Under the pieces are notes generated by a model. It did not search any database, was not told where the DNA came from, and saw nothing but the letters and a program-made list of their open reading frames with translations. Below, one piece after another: positions 18,975 through 26,989 of a stretch of DNA of 41,220 nt; position 1 is the stretch's first letter, and the number at the start of each line of letters is the position of its first letter. The DNA is from Gammaproteobacteria bacterium (lineage in GTDB: Bacteria; Pseudomonadota; Gammaproteobacteria; Pseudomonadales; Pseudohongiellaceae). Made by a program: the position numbers and the translations under genes. The stretch covers positions 1 to 41,220 of the forward strand of contig JAPORB010000187.1 of NCBI GenBank assembly GCA_026710425.1. The letters are read 5' to 3'.

Positions 18975-19304
18975 ATGGCTTATCTGTATCTAGCCGCCGC
19001 AATCATCTTTGAGGTCACCGGCACTATGTTGCTACCTGTTTCGCAGAACTTCACCAGATTATTGCCAAGCGCGGTGATGATTACAACCTACAGTGCCTCA
19101 TTTTACTTTCTGACCTTCGCAATCAGGGATATACCCATTGCCATAGTTTATGCCTGTTGGGCTGGACTTGGTGTTTTCTTGGTAGCACTGCTGAGTCAGA
19201 TAATTTACCACCAGACCTTGCCATGGCAAGCAATTCTCGGTCTAACATTTATTGTCTTTGGTGTTGCGCTGGTGAATGTTTATTCCGGTGTAAATTCCAC
19301 TTGA
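18975..19304 (+). CDS. SMR-family multidrug/cation efflux protein
   Basis: A 109-residue protein with four membrane helices, the size and pattern of EmrE/SugE proteins. The key membrane glutamate is in IIFEVTGTMLLPVS (Glu13, matching EmrE Glu14). FTRLLPSAVMI, ASFYFLTFAIRDIPIAIVYACWAGLG and the last helix TFIVFGVALVNVYSG follow. The conserved Trp of the substrate site is in ACWAGLG. Dimers exchange protons for cationic drugs or polyamine-like compounds; the substrate is unknown. A ribosome-binding site AAGAGGAA precedes the ATG. It stands alone and converges on the minus-strand cluster that ends at 19335. Confidence 0.92.
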   Translation: MAYLYLAAAIIFEVTGTMLLPVSQNFTRLLPSAVMITTYSASFYFLTFAIRDIPIAIVYACWAGLGVFLVALLSQIIYHQTLPWQAILGLTFIVFGVALVNVYSGVNST

Positions 19305-19334
19305 AACGCATAAAGTTAAGTTTTGCTCGTTAGT

Positions 19335-20606
19335 TCAGAATCGATTTGGTCGGAATGGTTGCAAGTCAACGGATGGCATCCGACCAGCGACCAATGCGGA
19401 TACGATATCTGCGGTGATTGCCGACAGAGTCAGGCCGAGATGATGATGCCCAAAGGCGAAGATGGCCTTGGGATTGGCGGGCGATTCACCAATCACTGGC
19501 AACATGTCGGGCAATGACGGTCGGAAACCCATCCATTCGGAAAGCTTGCCCAATTCCAGCTCGGGTGCCAGTTCCCGCAAATTCAGTTTCAAAACTTCAT
19601 GAAGACGGGGGTTTGGTGGCAGATTAAGACCACCGAATTCAACAAATCCGGTAATTCTCAGACCGCAACTCATTGGTGTCATAATAATCCTGCGCTCGTG
19701 AGATTCAACAGCGATACCGCCGAGATTGGGTGCGCCTTCAGCGGTGACATGGTACCCGCGCTCAGTATCGAGTGGAACGATGTGGCCGAGTTGCCGGGCG
19801 AGTGGTGCAGACCAGGCTCCGGTCGCAAGGATTAGTCTGTCGACCATAATTTCGCCGGCTTCATGTCTCAGGATGAAGCCGTCATTACCATAGGATTCGA
19901 TATTCTTGATGCTTGCAAGCAAGGTCTGTCCGCCCGCCTCGCTAAAACGCTTGTGCAAACCGGTACAAAGGTGATGAGGATTCAGCATATGACCGGTACC
20001 TGGCAGGAACAGGCTCCCGGCTATAGTACGCTTCAGAAATGGGGACTTTGCCGCTGTTTCTTCCGGCGCAAGCAAACGAGATTCGATACCATGTTGCTTA
20101 AGAAGAGATCGCTTTGCTGCTAGTGACCGCAATGATTCAGTCGATTCGGCAACAATCATATGGCCTTGTTGGCACAATAGATCCGAAAGACCTTCGTCCT
20201 CGCAAAGTCTCTGCATTGATTCAAGGGAGCCTTGCAGCAGGGGCTTCATTGCTTTAATGCCATCTCGAAACGCCGCCGGGCGCGATGCCCAGGCGAACCT
20301 AAGTAACCAAGGGACGATATTCAGGGCGTACTTCATTCGTATTTGCAGTGGTGATTTGTTGCTAAATAGCAGGCGCGGTGCTGAGAGCATCGTCTCCGGC
20401 GATGCTAGCGGGAAAATCTGTTCGGTGGCGATGTGACCGGCATTACCGAAGGAAGTCGCCGAACCGGGTGCAAGCGGGTCGATGAGCAATACCTGATCAT
20501 GGTCTCGTATAAGGCGGCAGGCGATAGAGATGCCAATAATTCCAGCACCGATGATTGCAATCGGTTGCTTACTGCCACTCAGGCATTGCTTTTCAGTCTC
20601 AGACAT
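19335..20606 (-). CDS. FAD-dependent D-amino-acid dehydrogenase-like oxidoreductase
   Basis: A 423-residue DAO-fold flavoprotein (DadA group). After a 15-residue polar lead comes the dinucleotide-binding motif IAIIGAGIIGISIACRL, then APGSATSFGNAGHIATEQIFP, the DadA signature region. LILATGAWSAPLA and a C-terminal FAD-contact segment FAFGHHHLGLTLSAIT complete it. Family members oxidise D-amino acids, including D-hydroxyproline formed by 4-hydroxyproline epimerase, passing electrons to quinone. It is the last gene of the minus-strand cluster, 233 bases after a proline racemase-family gene, which supports a role in racemised proline or hydroxyproline breakdown. The exact substrate is inferred, not shown. 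Confidence 0.88.
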   Translation of the reverse strand: MSETEKQCLSGSKQPIAIIGAGIIGISIACRLIRDHDQVLLIDPLAPGSATSFGNAGHIATEQIFPLASPETMLSAPRLLFSNKSPLQIRMKYALNIVPWLLRFAWASRPAAFRDGIKAMKPLLQGSLESMQRLCEDEGLSDLLCQQGHMIVAESTESLRSLAAKRSLLKQHGIESRLLAPEETAAKSPFLKRTIAGSLFLPGTGHMLNPHHLCTGLHKRFSEAGGQTLLASIKNIESYGNDGFILRHEAGEIMVDRLILATGAWSAPLARQLGHIVPLDTERGYHVTAEGAPNLGGIAVESHERRIIMTPMSCGLRITGFVEFGGLNLPPNPRLHEVLKLNLRELAPELELGKLSEWMGFRPSLPDMLPVIGESPANPKAIFAFGHHHLGLTLSAITADIVSALVAGRMPSVDLQPFRPNRF

Positions 20607-20839
20607 TCGGAATTGATTACCTATTTCTTGCTGACCTTCCTTGTGTCTACATGAAGATTCCCAAACTCTGGATTAAGCTTGTTCATCATTTTTCCAGTCA
20701 ATGGATCAGTATTTTGAAAGCTCATGATCTTGAACTTATTGTCGAGTTCAAAGCCAGAATTGCTCCATGTGGTTTTCTGTTTTATGCCTGACTATTAATA
20801 TTGATTTCAAATTACCAAGCAGGTATTGCGTCTGGAATG

Positions 20840-21820
20840 TCAACTTTTCTGATTCGGTGACCCTATTCCAAAACAGAACGGATCTGAGGCATTAAGCCAA
20901 AGAGTACTTTCCCCGGTTATGTATGCACTACCGGTTATTTCCGGAATAATTTGTCCTTTGCGTAGGATAGCGCGTGCTTCGAAAACTGATCCGGAAATAC
21001 TCTCCTGTCTCCAGACATCTCCAGGCAAAAGTTTGCCGTCTTCAACCAGACAAGCCAGTTTGGCACTAGTTCCTGTGCCACAAGGTGAGCGGTCGTAGAC
21101 ACCGCCGGGGCACAATACAAAATTACAGCTATCGGCTCCAGAGTTTTTTGAAGCGGGTCCAAATAATTCGATATGATCAATTAATTCGCCTTGTGGCCCG
21201 CGAACGCCTTGGAGATCAAGTTCCCGGCGAATGATACGGGTGTATTCGGTTAGGGAATCAATATTGTCATATTCCAGCCGCTGATTGTGTTCGGAGATAA
21301 GAAAGAACCAGTTACCACCCCATGCGATATCGCCGCAGATATTTCCGAGTTCTGGCGTTTGCAGGGTAAACGCACGCCGGTAACGGTAGCTGGGAACGTT
21401 AATGACAGTCACTCGGTTACTGTCATGCAAGGTTACGGTAACTTCACCAGGAGGCGTTTCAAAACAGTGAACTCCCAGGCTGATACGCTTCAGGAATGCC
21501 AAGGTCACGGCGAGTCCGATGGTGCCGTGTCCGCACATGCCGAGATAGCCAACATTATTGAAAAAGATTACACCGCCGATGTTAGCAGGGTTTACGGGTG
21601 GGCAGAGCAGAGCACCTACCAGAACCTCTGAACCACGAGGCTCGTTCACGGTTGAAGATCTCAGCCAGTCGTGGTTGTTGCTGAGTCGTGCAAGCCGTTC
21701 TGCCATTGAGCCTTCACCCAGCTCTGGGCCGCCTTGAATGATTATGCGTGTCGGTTCACCTCCGGTGTGTGAGTCGATAGCCTTGATGCTATACTGCTCT
21801 GTAAAATTTAGTGAGTTCAA
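20840..21820 (-). CDS. proline racemase family enzyme (likely 4-hydroxyproline epimerase)
   Basis: A 326-residue cofactor-independent enzyme. Both catalytic cysteines are present: Cys96 in GMCGHGTIGL and Cys247 in DRSPCGTGTSA. A two-Cys site marks racemases and epimerases; the trans-3-hydroxyproline dehydratases carry Thr at one site, so that role is unlikely. The N-terminus IKAIDSHTGGEPTRI is typical. The annotated start is a TTG at 21820 with only a weak ribosome-binding site. The neighbouring DadA-like enzyme is the expected next step in hydroxyproline breakdown (epimerise, then oxidise the D-form). The UGSC and CVDC genes lie upstream on the same strand. Proline itself remains a possible substrate. 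Confidence 0.9.
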   Translation of the reverse strand: MNSLNFTEQYSIKAIDSHTGGEPTRIIIQGGPELGEGSMAERLARLSNNHDWLRSSTVNEPRGSEVLVGALLCPPVNPANIGGVIFFNNVGYLGMCGHGTIGLAVTLAFLKRISLGVHCFETPPGEVTVTLHDSNRVTVINVPSYRYRRAFTLQTPELGNICGDIAWGGNWFFLISEHNQRLEYDNIDSLTEYTRIIRRELDLQGVRGPQGELIDHIELFGPASKNSGADSCNFVLCPGGVYDRSPCGTGTSAKLACLVEDGKLLPGDVWRQESISGSVFEARAILRKGQIIPEITGSAYITGESTLWLNASDPFCFGIGSPNQKS

Positions 21821-21993
21821 TTTATTGGGTCTTTATTGAATGGAAGAATATTCAGCAAAGGATTTCTTAGAAGACTAACCACATGCACTTAAATTAATGA
21901 AATAGTATATATTAGTTGGTTCATGGATATATAACTCAATTGAGAAGCTCAGTAGCTTTATGCATGAACGCAATTTGGAAAAATAAATCAGAT

Positions 21994-22551
21994 TCAGGAC
22001 GTAATCACAGTCTGCTTTATGCTGCCGACAATTAGTTCCGGTAATACCGCCATCACACCTTGTGCACTTTCCCTCAGTTCTGAATCACTGGCACTGCTTA
22101 CTGGATGTGAAATTACAGCAAAGGGATAGTCAGGCATGCCTAAAACACGTGCCATCAGGCTGGCCGCATCAATAAACCGGTTTGTCATCACACCAACAGC
22201 CGGGGTGCCTGCCTTTTCGCATGCAATGGCATCATGCAAACTGCATGACGAACAGCTTCCTCAGTCGCCTGGGCCTGTGATTGCCAATGTCCATTCTCTA
22301 GCCGCATCAATAATTTCTGCCGCCGCTGGTGCGCTATAGTTGGATTTGCGCAGCAAAACCACCTTGTCCACTTCATAGGTCTCCTGAAGCAGTTGTTCCA
22401 AGTGAGCAAACAGTCCCTCACTCCCTTGTTTGCCATTCGAGATTATACCAACCATTGCACCATTAAGTGCTTGTATGGATTTCAGCCTTCCTGCAGATTT
22501 GTGGGTTTTCTGGGAGACAGTGGCTGTGGGGTCAAGCACGATCAAACTCAT
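21994..22551 (-). CDS. UGSC-family putative selenoprotein (TGA read as selenocysteine)
   Basis: Two frames (22551-22264 and 22260-21994) are in the same register and are separated only by TGA at 22261-22263. Read through, the gene gives a 185-residue protein with Sec at position 97 in the sequence ITGPGD-U-GSCSSCSLHDAI. This matches the UGSC family, whose members carry Sec or Cys at this place; UGSCSSC is also a UxxCxxC redox pattern. The N-terminal half has VLDPTATVSQKT and a Rossmann-like GAMVGIISNGKQGSEGLFAHL. The C-terminal half has AGTPAVGVMTNRFIDAA, GMPDYPFAVISHP and a helical end. A hairpin right after the TGA fits a bacterial SECIS. It is 35 bases downstream of the CVDC protein gene. 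A nonsense mutation of a Cys codon is the alternative. Confidence 0.82.
22230..22250 (-). promoter_or_regulatory. putative bacterial SECIS hairpin
   Basis: In mRNA sense, TCATGCA-GTT-TGCATGA (22248-22232) forms a perfect 7-bp stem. It extends outward by a G-U and a C-G pair to nine pairs. The stem begins 10-12 nt after the TGA, close to the 11-nt distance of the E. coli fdhF element. If the top A-U pair opens, the loop is AGTTT with G among its first two bases, as bacterial SECIS loops require. It lies inside the coding region and must be translated too. Confidence 0.7.
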
Positions 22552-22586
22552 AATAAAAAACTCGGAAATGCTGTTTTATGATGGAC

Positions 22587-23621
22587 TTAGCAATCCACAC
22601 AAGCTCCAATCGGTTGAGTAACTGCTTGACTCTTCAATCCTAGCCAAGGTGGGATAATTGCTCCAAAGCCACCAGCAGGGCCGCCTGCGGCGATCACCAG
22701 CAAGTGATCCGGTGAGGGAAGTGCGGTGTATTCTGTCTTAGCCTGATCCAGAACCACCGCCCGTTTGCCAACCCTTGCCCAGTCGCCACGCCTGATTCTT
22801 GCGCGCTTAAACAGGAAGGCAGCGATATCTGACTTGGACCAGCCAGCTTTCTGCAGATGCCCGCGATGCTGGTTGGGAATTACAATAGCATAATGTCCGG
22901 ACCAGATGGAATATTCCAGCATGTTGGCTTTCATGCCAGCGGCATAGGTCTCAAGAATCTCCTCCGGCTCCGTGGTCCATTCATTCATGATTTGTCGCGG
23001 TGGTGCCACTGCCATGACGGTCACTGCCGACATATTGGAAGGAATGCCACGCACTTCAGCGAGGGGCGACCAAGAGGTCGCAGTTTCATCCTCGGCAATA
23101 CAGAAGCTGATTTTGCCGGGTTGACCCAGGGTAGATCTGTCAATAGCACCGGGACTCACATCCAGAATGTTGATCAATCCAAGCCTGATGGCCCGACCGA
23201 TCACTGATGTTGCGCGACTGCCACCGCCGAGGGCATTAAACCGGGACTGGGCACCTATTTCACTACACACAGGTCCATTGAGCACAACCATCACGGCACA
23301 TCCTCCAGTGCTTGCTGTGGCACCATGAAGTAAAAATTCTTCCCTGAGCATAGCTTGCCAGGCGGCAATGACTGTTGGGAAATGCATCGGTAGACATCCG
23401 GCCATCACGGCATTTATGGCCAGCTTTTCAGCCGTCACCTTTCGGCCGCGTACCGGTTCAATGCCAATAAGTTGCTGTGCCGGGGTATTGGACCAGTCCA
23501 GCAGTGCGGCTATCGCCTCCGAGGTGGGAGGCACGATTGGTAAACCGTCTGTCCAGCCATTACTATGAAAGTATTCTTGGACGGCAAAGGTATCTTTGAG
23601 CTTGATTTGTGTAGATAACAC
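22587..23621 (-). CDS. UGSC-associated conserved protein with C-terminal CVDC
   Basis: A 344-residue protein, probably cytosolic (no signal peptide or membrane segment). I know no established name for it. Visible features are WTDGLPIVPPTSEAI near the N-terminus, VNAVMAGCLP-like segment AINAVMAGCLPMHFPTVI, TASTGGCAVMVVLNGPVCSEIG, FNALGGGSRATSVIGRAIRL, and a terminal GACVDC two residues-spaced cysteine pair at the very end. Several conserved-looking Cys residues and the Gly-rich loop suggest a redox or nucleotide/thiol-handling role. It starts with GTG at 23621 without a clear Shine-Dalgarno. The UGSC gene follows after 35 bases, so the two are surely co-transcribed and probably work together. 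Confidence 0.75.
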   Translation of the reverse strand: MLSTQIKLKDTFAVQEYFHSNGWTDGLPIVPPTSEAIAALLDWSNTPAQQLIGIEPVRGRKVTAEKLAINAVMAGCLPMHFPTVIAAWQAMLREEFLLHGATASTGGCAVMVVLNGPVCSEIGAQSRFNALGGGSRATSVIGRAIRLGLINILDVSPGAIDRSTLGQPGKISFCIAEDETATSWSPLAEVRGIPSNMSAVTVMAVAPPRQIMNEWTTEPEEILETYAAGMKANMLEYSIWSGHYAIVIPNQHRGHLQKAGWSKSDIAAFLFKRARIRRGDWARVGKRAVVLDQAKTEYTALPSPDHLLVIAAGGPAGGFGAIIPPWLGLKSQAVTQPIGACVDC

Positions 23622-24001
23622 TGAGTAGCTGTATCAAGAACTATTACTTGGCGCGCATCGGTTTGGTTGATCTTTCACGACATGCGGAACATTTTCATGC
23701 AGCGTGCTTCAGGCAAAGGATTCGGTTTTGCGTCATAATCCACTAGGCGCGCCGTTATGAGATCTCTCTGAGTGACTGCAACTTTAAATTGAGCTCTGAA
23801 TAATCAGGTCTCCAGCAGCATAGCCGTGGAAATGGTTATAGTGACGACTTCGTTGTGCTTCAGGCAATGTCGAACTAATCCATCAAGGTCAGTAGTTATC
23901 CGCCTGTGTCTACGGGTTGCATGGGCGTATGGTCTGTTGGAGCAATGTACATCTCTATTTGCCAGATTGCCGACAGGGAAGGCTTTAATTAGTTGAGGGA
24001 A
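23622..24001. other. intergenic upstream of the UGSC cluster
   Basis: About 380 bases between the cluster and the tRNA gene. It should contain the cluster's promoter on the minus strand. No recognisable gene or operator was seen. Confidence 0.35.
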
Positions 24002-24088
24002 TGGTACCAGAGGCCGGACTTGAACCGGCACGCCCTTGCGGGCAGGAAATTTTGAATCTCCCATGTCTACCAATTTCATCACTCTGGC
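24002..24088 (-). tRNA. tRNA-Leu (anticodon CAA)
   Basis: On the minus strand the sequence starts GCCAGAG and ends CTCTGGTACCA, with the CCA encoded. The anticodon arm GGAGA-TTCAAAA-TTTCC gives anticodon CAA, which reads UUG. The long variable arm (GCCC-GCAA-GGGC) is the class II mark of leucine tRNAs. The T-arm is GCCGG-TTCAAGT-CCGGC. The acceptor stem pairs fully if G1 pairs with U72 as a wobble, which is unusual for tRNA-Leu. Confidence 0.93.
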
Positions 24089-24913
24089 ACCGATATTCAC
24101 AACCAAGACTGACAGTGCCAATTATTTGGCATTGGTTGTCAAATAGTCAAACCCTCCCTCAACCCAGCAGGTTTTTAGACTGTGACCTTACCTGTCAATG
24201 CATAATACCACTTTTAAATCAGATATCAATAATGAGCGAGATTCGATGTATTTACACTGCTCCAAGATCTTTCCCACCAATAAATGTGGTTATTCCTACA
24301 ACCAGACAGCAATGCACCACTGTAAAAATGATTCTGGTGATGTCCGGCTCCGCACTCTTTGCAGCCCCATTCTCTTGTTCGCAAGCTAGTTATACCCCTC
24401 GGACTACATAGGGGACGCCTCTGTGAAAGGTGGTCCGGTAGCATGAACAGGCTTGAGTGTAGTGGATTTCTCCAAAACCATGCCTGCCTTTTCTAAGTTA
24501 TCCAAATTAGTTTTGTCTTTTGTCTAGCACAATTATATTTTTGAGCTATGAGAAAGCAAGAGCACGCGAATTAGTCGCTTATCTTCGATGCGCCCAGATC
24601 TTCCTAGAAGTACGTGGTTTTACTTACCCTCGACATTCCGCTGACTTCAAGCAAGATTGCTATGAGAATTGATTCAGCTGACCTGATAGATAACCTGACA
24701 AAGAAATCAGCTGACTCCAAAAGACCTTAGCTGTCAGGCAAGCTCACTATTACAGTACTAGTTAAAAGGTTCCGATGGTGTTTGTGGCATAGACCAAAAG
24801 TTGCACCTATAATTACCAAATTAGGACATTCTCCATTCCAACATTGCAGCATAGATTGCAAAACTAGAATTAACCATCTGAATTAAGCTGCTCTTTGAAT
24901 GTCCTCCTGAATT
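24089..24913. other. long intergenic region, nothing recognised
   Basis: About 825 bases between the tRNA gene and the repeat-rich gene. Overlapping short frames exist on both strands but none looks like a known protein. No clear terminal repeats of a mobile element were found. Confidence 0.4.
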
Positions 24914-25181
24914 TCAATTTTCAGTACCGGTATGCGGAAGTGTCAAGACACCCTCAATCCGGGCTGTCTGAGCTGTTAGATTGTCTAGCTTGTCATTATA
25001 GATTTTTTGCTTCTGTTCAACTCCGCTTATGCGGTCATTGACGTTTTCTTTCAGATCATCTATGCGGTTATTGACATTATCCTTTAAGTCATTGATACGG
25101 TCATTAATATTATCTTTCAGATCATCGATACGATCATTGACATTTTCTTTTAGGTCATTAACATTCGTTTTCAAGTTAGAG

Positions 25182-25413
25182 ACTTCACCTTTCATGTCAG
25201 TGAAATCCCCTTTCATGTCAGCGAAATCCCCTTTCATGTCAGCGAAATCCCCTTTCATGTCAGCGAAATCCCCTTTCATGTCAGCGAAATCCCCTTTCAT
25301 GTCAGCGAAATCCCCTTTCATGTCAGCGAAATCCCCTTTCATGTCAGTGAAATCCCCTTTCAGGTCTTTGAAATCATCCTTTCAGGTCTTTGAAATCATC
25401 CTTTAGCTCATTG
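25182..25413 (-). repeat. 21-bp tandem repeat array (heptad codons)
   Basis: About eleven 21-bp units. Seven from 25203 to 25349 are almost identical and encode MKGDFAD (the last one MKGDFTD). Diverged units flank them. One unit at 25371-25392 is 22 bp long and breaks the reading frame. Unit length equals seven codons, so normal copy-number change keeps the frame. Confidence 0.9.
25361..25404 (-). repeat. perfect 22-bp tandem duplication
   Basis: Positions 25361-25382 and 25383-25404 are identical. Because 22 is not a multiple of three, the extra copy shifts the coiled-coil gene out of frame, and the TGA at 25374-25376 ends the first part. Confidence 0.93.
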
Positions 25414-25619
25414 AAATTGTCTTTCAAGCCATCAAACCTACTATTGATCATTTCCGACAAGCTATCAATTCGGTTATTTACATTTTCTATTGAGTTATCA
25501 ATGCGGATATGAATGGCTTGTATATCTTTGCGAATAAAAGAGTATTGGATAATCAAAAGTATTAATATGGGCCACTGATCAATTAGTGCTTGGATAACGG
25601 ATGTATTCATGATACCCAC

Positions 25620-26989
25620 CTCCTAGAACTTTAGATTAATATATTACTAGTCATACCATTAGTCAATTGAAATTTTGATGACTGTTAGCCCCTGCAAAGG
25701 GATGTTCCTGCTTCACAGACTACAGCGGGCAATGCACACGACTTATGCAAACCTTTACAGGCTGAAACGGACAGCCCTGCTACCCTTAACTTTTCAACAC
25801 TCTGTTGCCGAATATTCCAGACTGCGTTTATATCCCGGTCATTCTCAGAACCGCAAGACTTCCATTATCACATCGCCACCGAAAGCGTCATTGCTTACGC
25901 AAGTGCACTACAGCCAGAACAGGTCTTGCTGGTTGCAAACTACGGATCTATATCAACTAGTTGCCTGCTAACCTCGATTCGCTGTATTTAAAATTGGGAC
26001 CATCTTTCTTTTACCGCAACAAGGCTTTTTGCTTACAGCTCAGATTGACCTCGGCCTCTTGCTCGTCGGCTTCAGGAAAGAGACGAAAGTTGGCAAATTT
26101 GTATAAATATACAGTACATGGGCAACCAATGAATATTTCAAGGGATTCAAGCAATTTTTTTAGATGATTTTGCAGGTGTGATTGCCCGATATTTGCATCG
26201 GGTGCTTTGACTAGGTAGAACTGGGTTCCCTCATTATTGATAATGGGGAATTGAAATGTCGGGCTGTGTTCTTGGAGGCAAAAACCAACATTCTGAATTT
26301 TGTGCAACTGAACCTTTCGAGTGGATACATAGTGTTTAGATTCGGGGGGCGATAGTCGAAGTCGGTCGTTTGCATGGTCGGAAACTTTGGACACATCTTT
26401 AGTATCAACCCGCACAAGGTGGAAAGTCGTAACTTCATACAGAACCTACATGGAAGTTCTTTCTCCCAAAGCGGCTAGAAACCTAGTAGTGCTCTTGAGC
26501 GAATTAATCTCTGGATGGATAACGACTTTGATTTTTGGCACCACTATCCCTGTTGTATGACATGGATGTGAACCCGTTTTGATCTGGCACTGACCTTAAT
26601 AATGTCCCTGGCGGTGGTGCAGGCCGCTCATAGCTAATGTGCAAGCTGATTGGTGCCATTCTACTCGCCAATTTCTGACAAAATATGAAGATAGCCCAGC
26701 TCGCTTGGTGTCCATCAACTGAAAAACTCCCTGTCTTGGTGCGACATTTCGTACGAAATGAGGTCGCTGATTTCTCAAAATGCCTGGGTGCCTAACCTAA
26801 AGGTGGTTTTGGGTCGTTTTGGCATGGTTGGGATTGACGTGTGGGACTGAGAAGAACCTGATAGCGCAAATCCTTCAAATTCCAACAGCGCATTTCGTCT
26901 TATCATAACGCGGTGCAATCCAAATTGCCGTACAATCAATGACTGATTTGCAATTAAGGCTATCTGCTCAGGTACTACAATTCGGGATC
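25620..26989. other. long region without supported genes
   Basis: About 1.4 kb before queA. A 134-codon minus-strand frame (26415-26011, GTG start) contains the protein-like stretch FYLVKAPDANIGQSHLQNH, but it has no recognised family, no good ribosome-binding site, and overlapping frames are also open. I leave it uncalled. A perfect 16-bp palindrome sits at 26745-26760. The rest may be decayed sequence, with queA's promoter near the right end. Confidence 0.4.
26745..26760. repeat. perfect 16-bp palindrome
   Basis: CATTTCGTACGAAATG is a perfect inverted repeat with no spacer. It could be a binding site for a dimeric regulator, a remnant of a mobile element end, or chance. It lies 230 bases before queA. 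Confidence 0.5.

Larger units (their letters stand above)
24914..25619 (-). pseudogene. membrane-anchored heptad-repeat coiled-coil protein, frameshifted by a 22-bp duplication
   Basis: The first frame (25619-25374, 81 codons) encodes one membrane helix (ALIDQWPILILLIIQYSFI), then a coiled coil ending DDFKDLKG and TGA. The second frame (from 25342 to 24914) continues with MKGDFAD heptads, then LKTNVND/LKENVND, four DRIDDLKDN-type 14-mers and a helical end GVEQKQKIYNDKLDNL. Two perfect 22-bp copies at 25361-25382 and 25383-25404 cause the shift. Deleting one copy gives an unbroken 227-residue protein. It is either broken or switched off by repeat slippage. Function is unknown; such proteins resemble membrane-tethered coiled-coil spacers. 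No family can be named. Confidence 0.75.

Noticed and set aside
22261-22263. Treating the TGA simply as a pseudogene stop
   Set aside because: The codon is exactly at the family's Sec position, both halves look conserved, and a SECIS-like hairpin follows. I keep nonsense mutation as the stated alternative.
25029-25406. 125-codon plus-strand ORF with repeated FMSAKSP units
   Set aside because: It is the antisense shadow of the 21-bp repeats; the minus-strand reading gives a membrane helix plus a coherent heptad coiled coil.
25182-25413. CRISPR array
   Set aside because: Units are contiguous 21-bp coding repeats without spacers and no cas genes are nearby.
26011-26415. 134-codon minus-strand ORF in the region before queA
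   Set aside because: Some protein-like stretches, but no family, weak start, and overlapping open frames on both strands in the same place.
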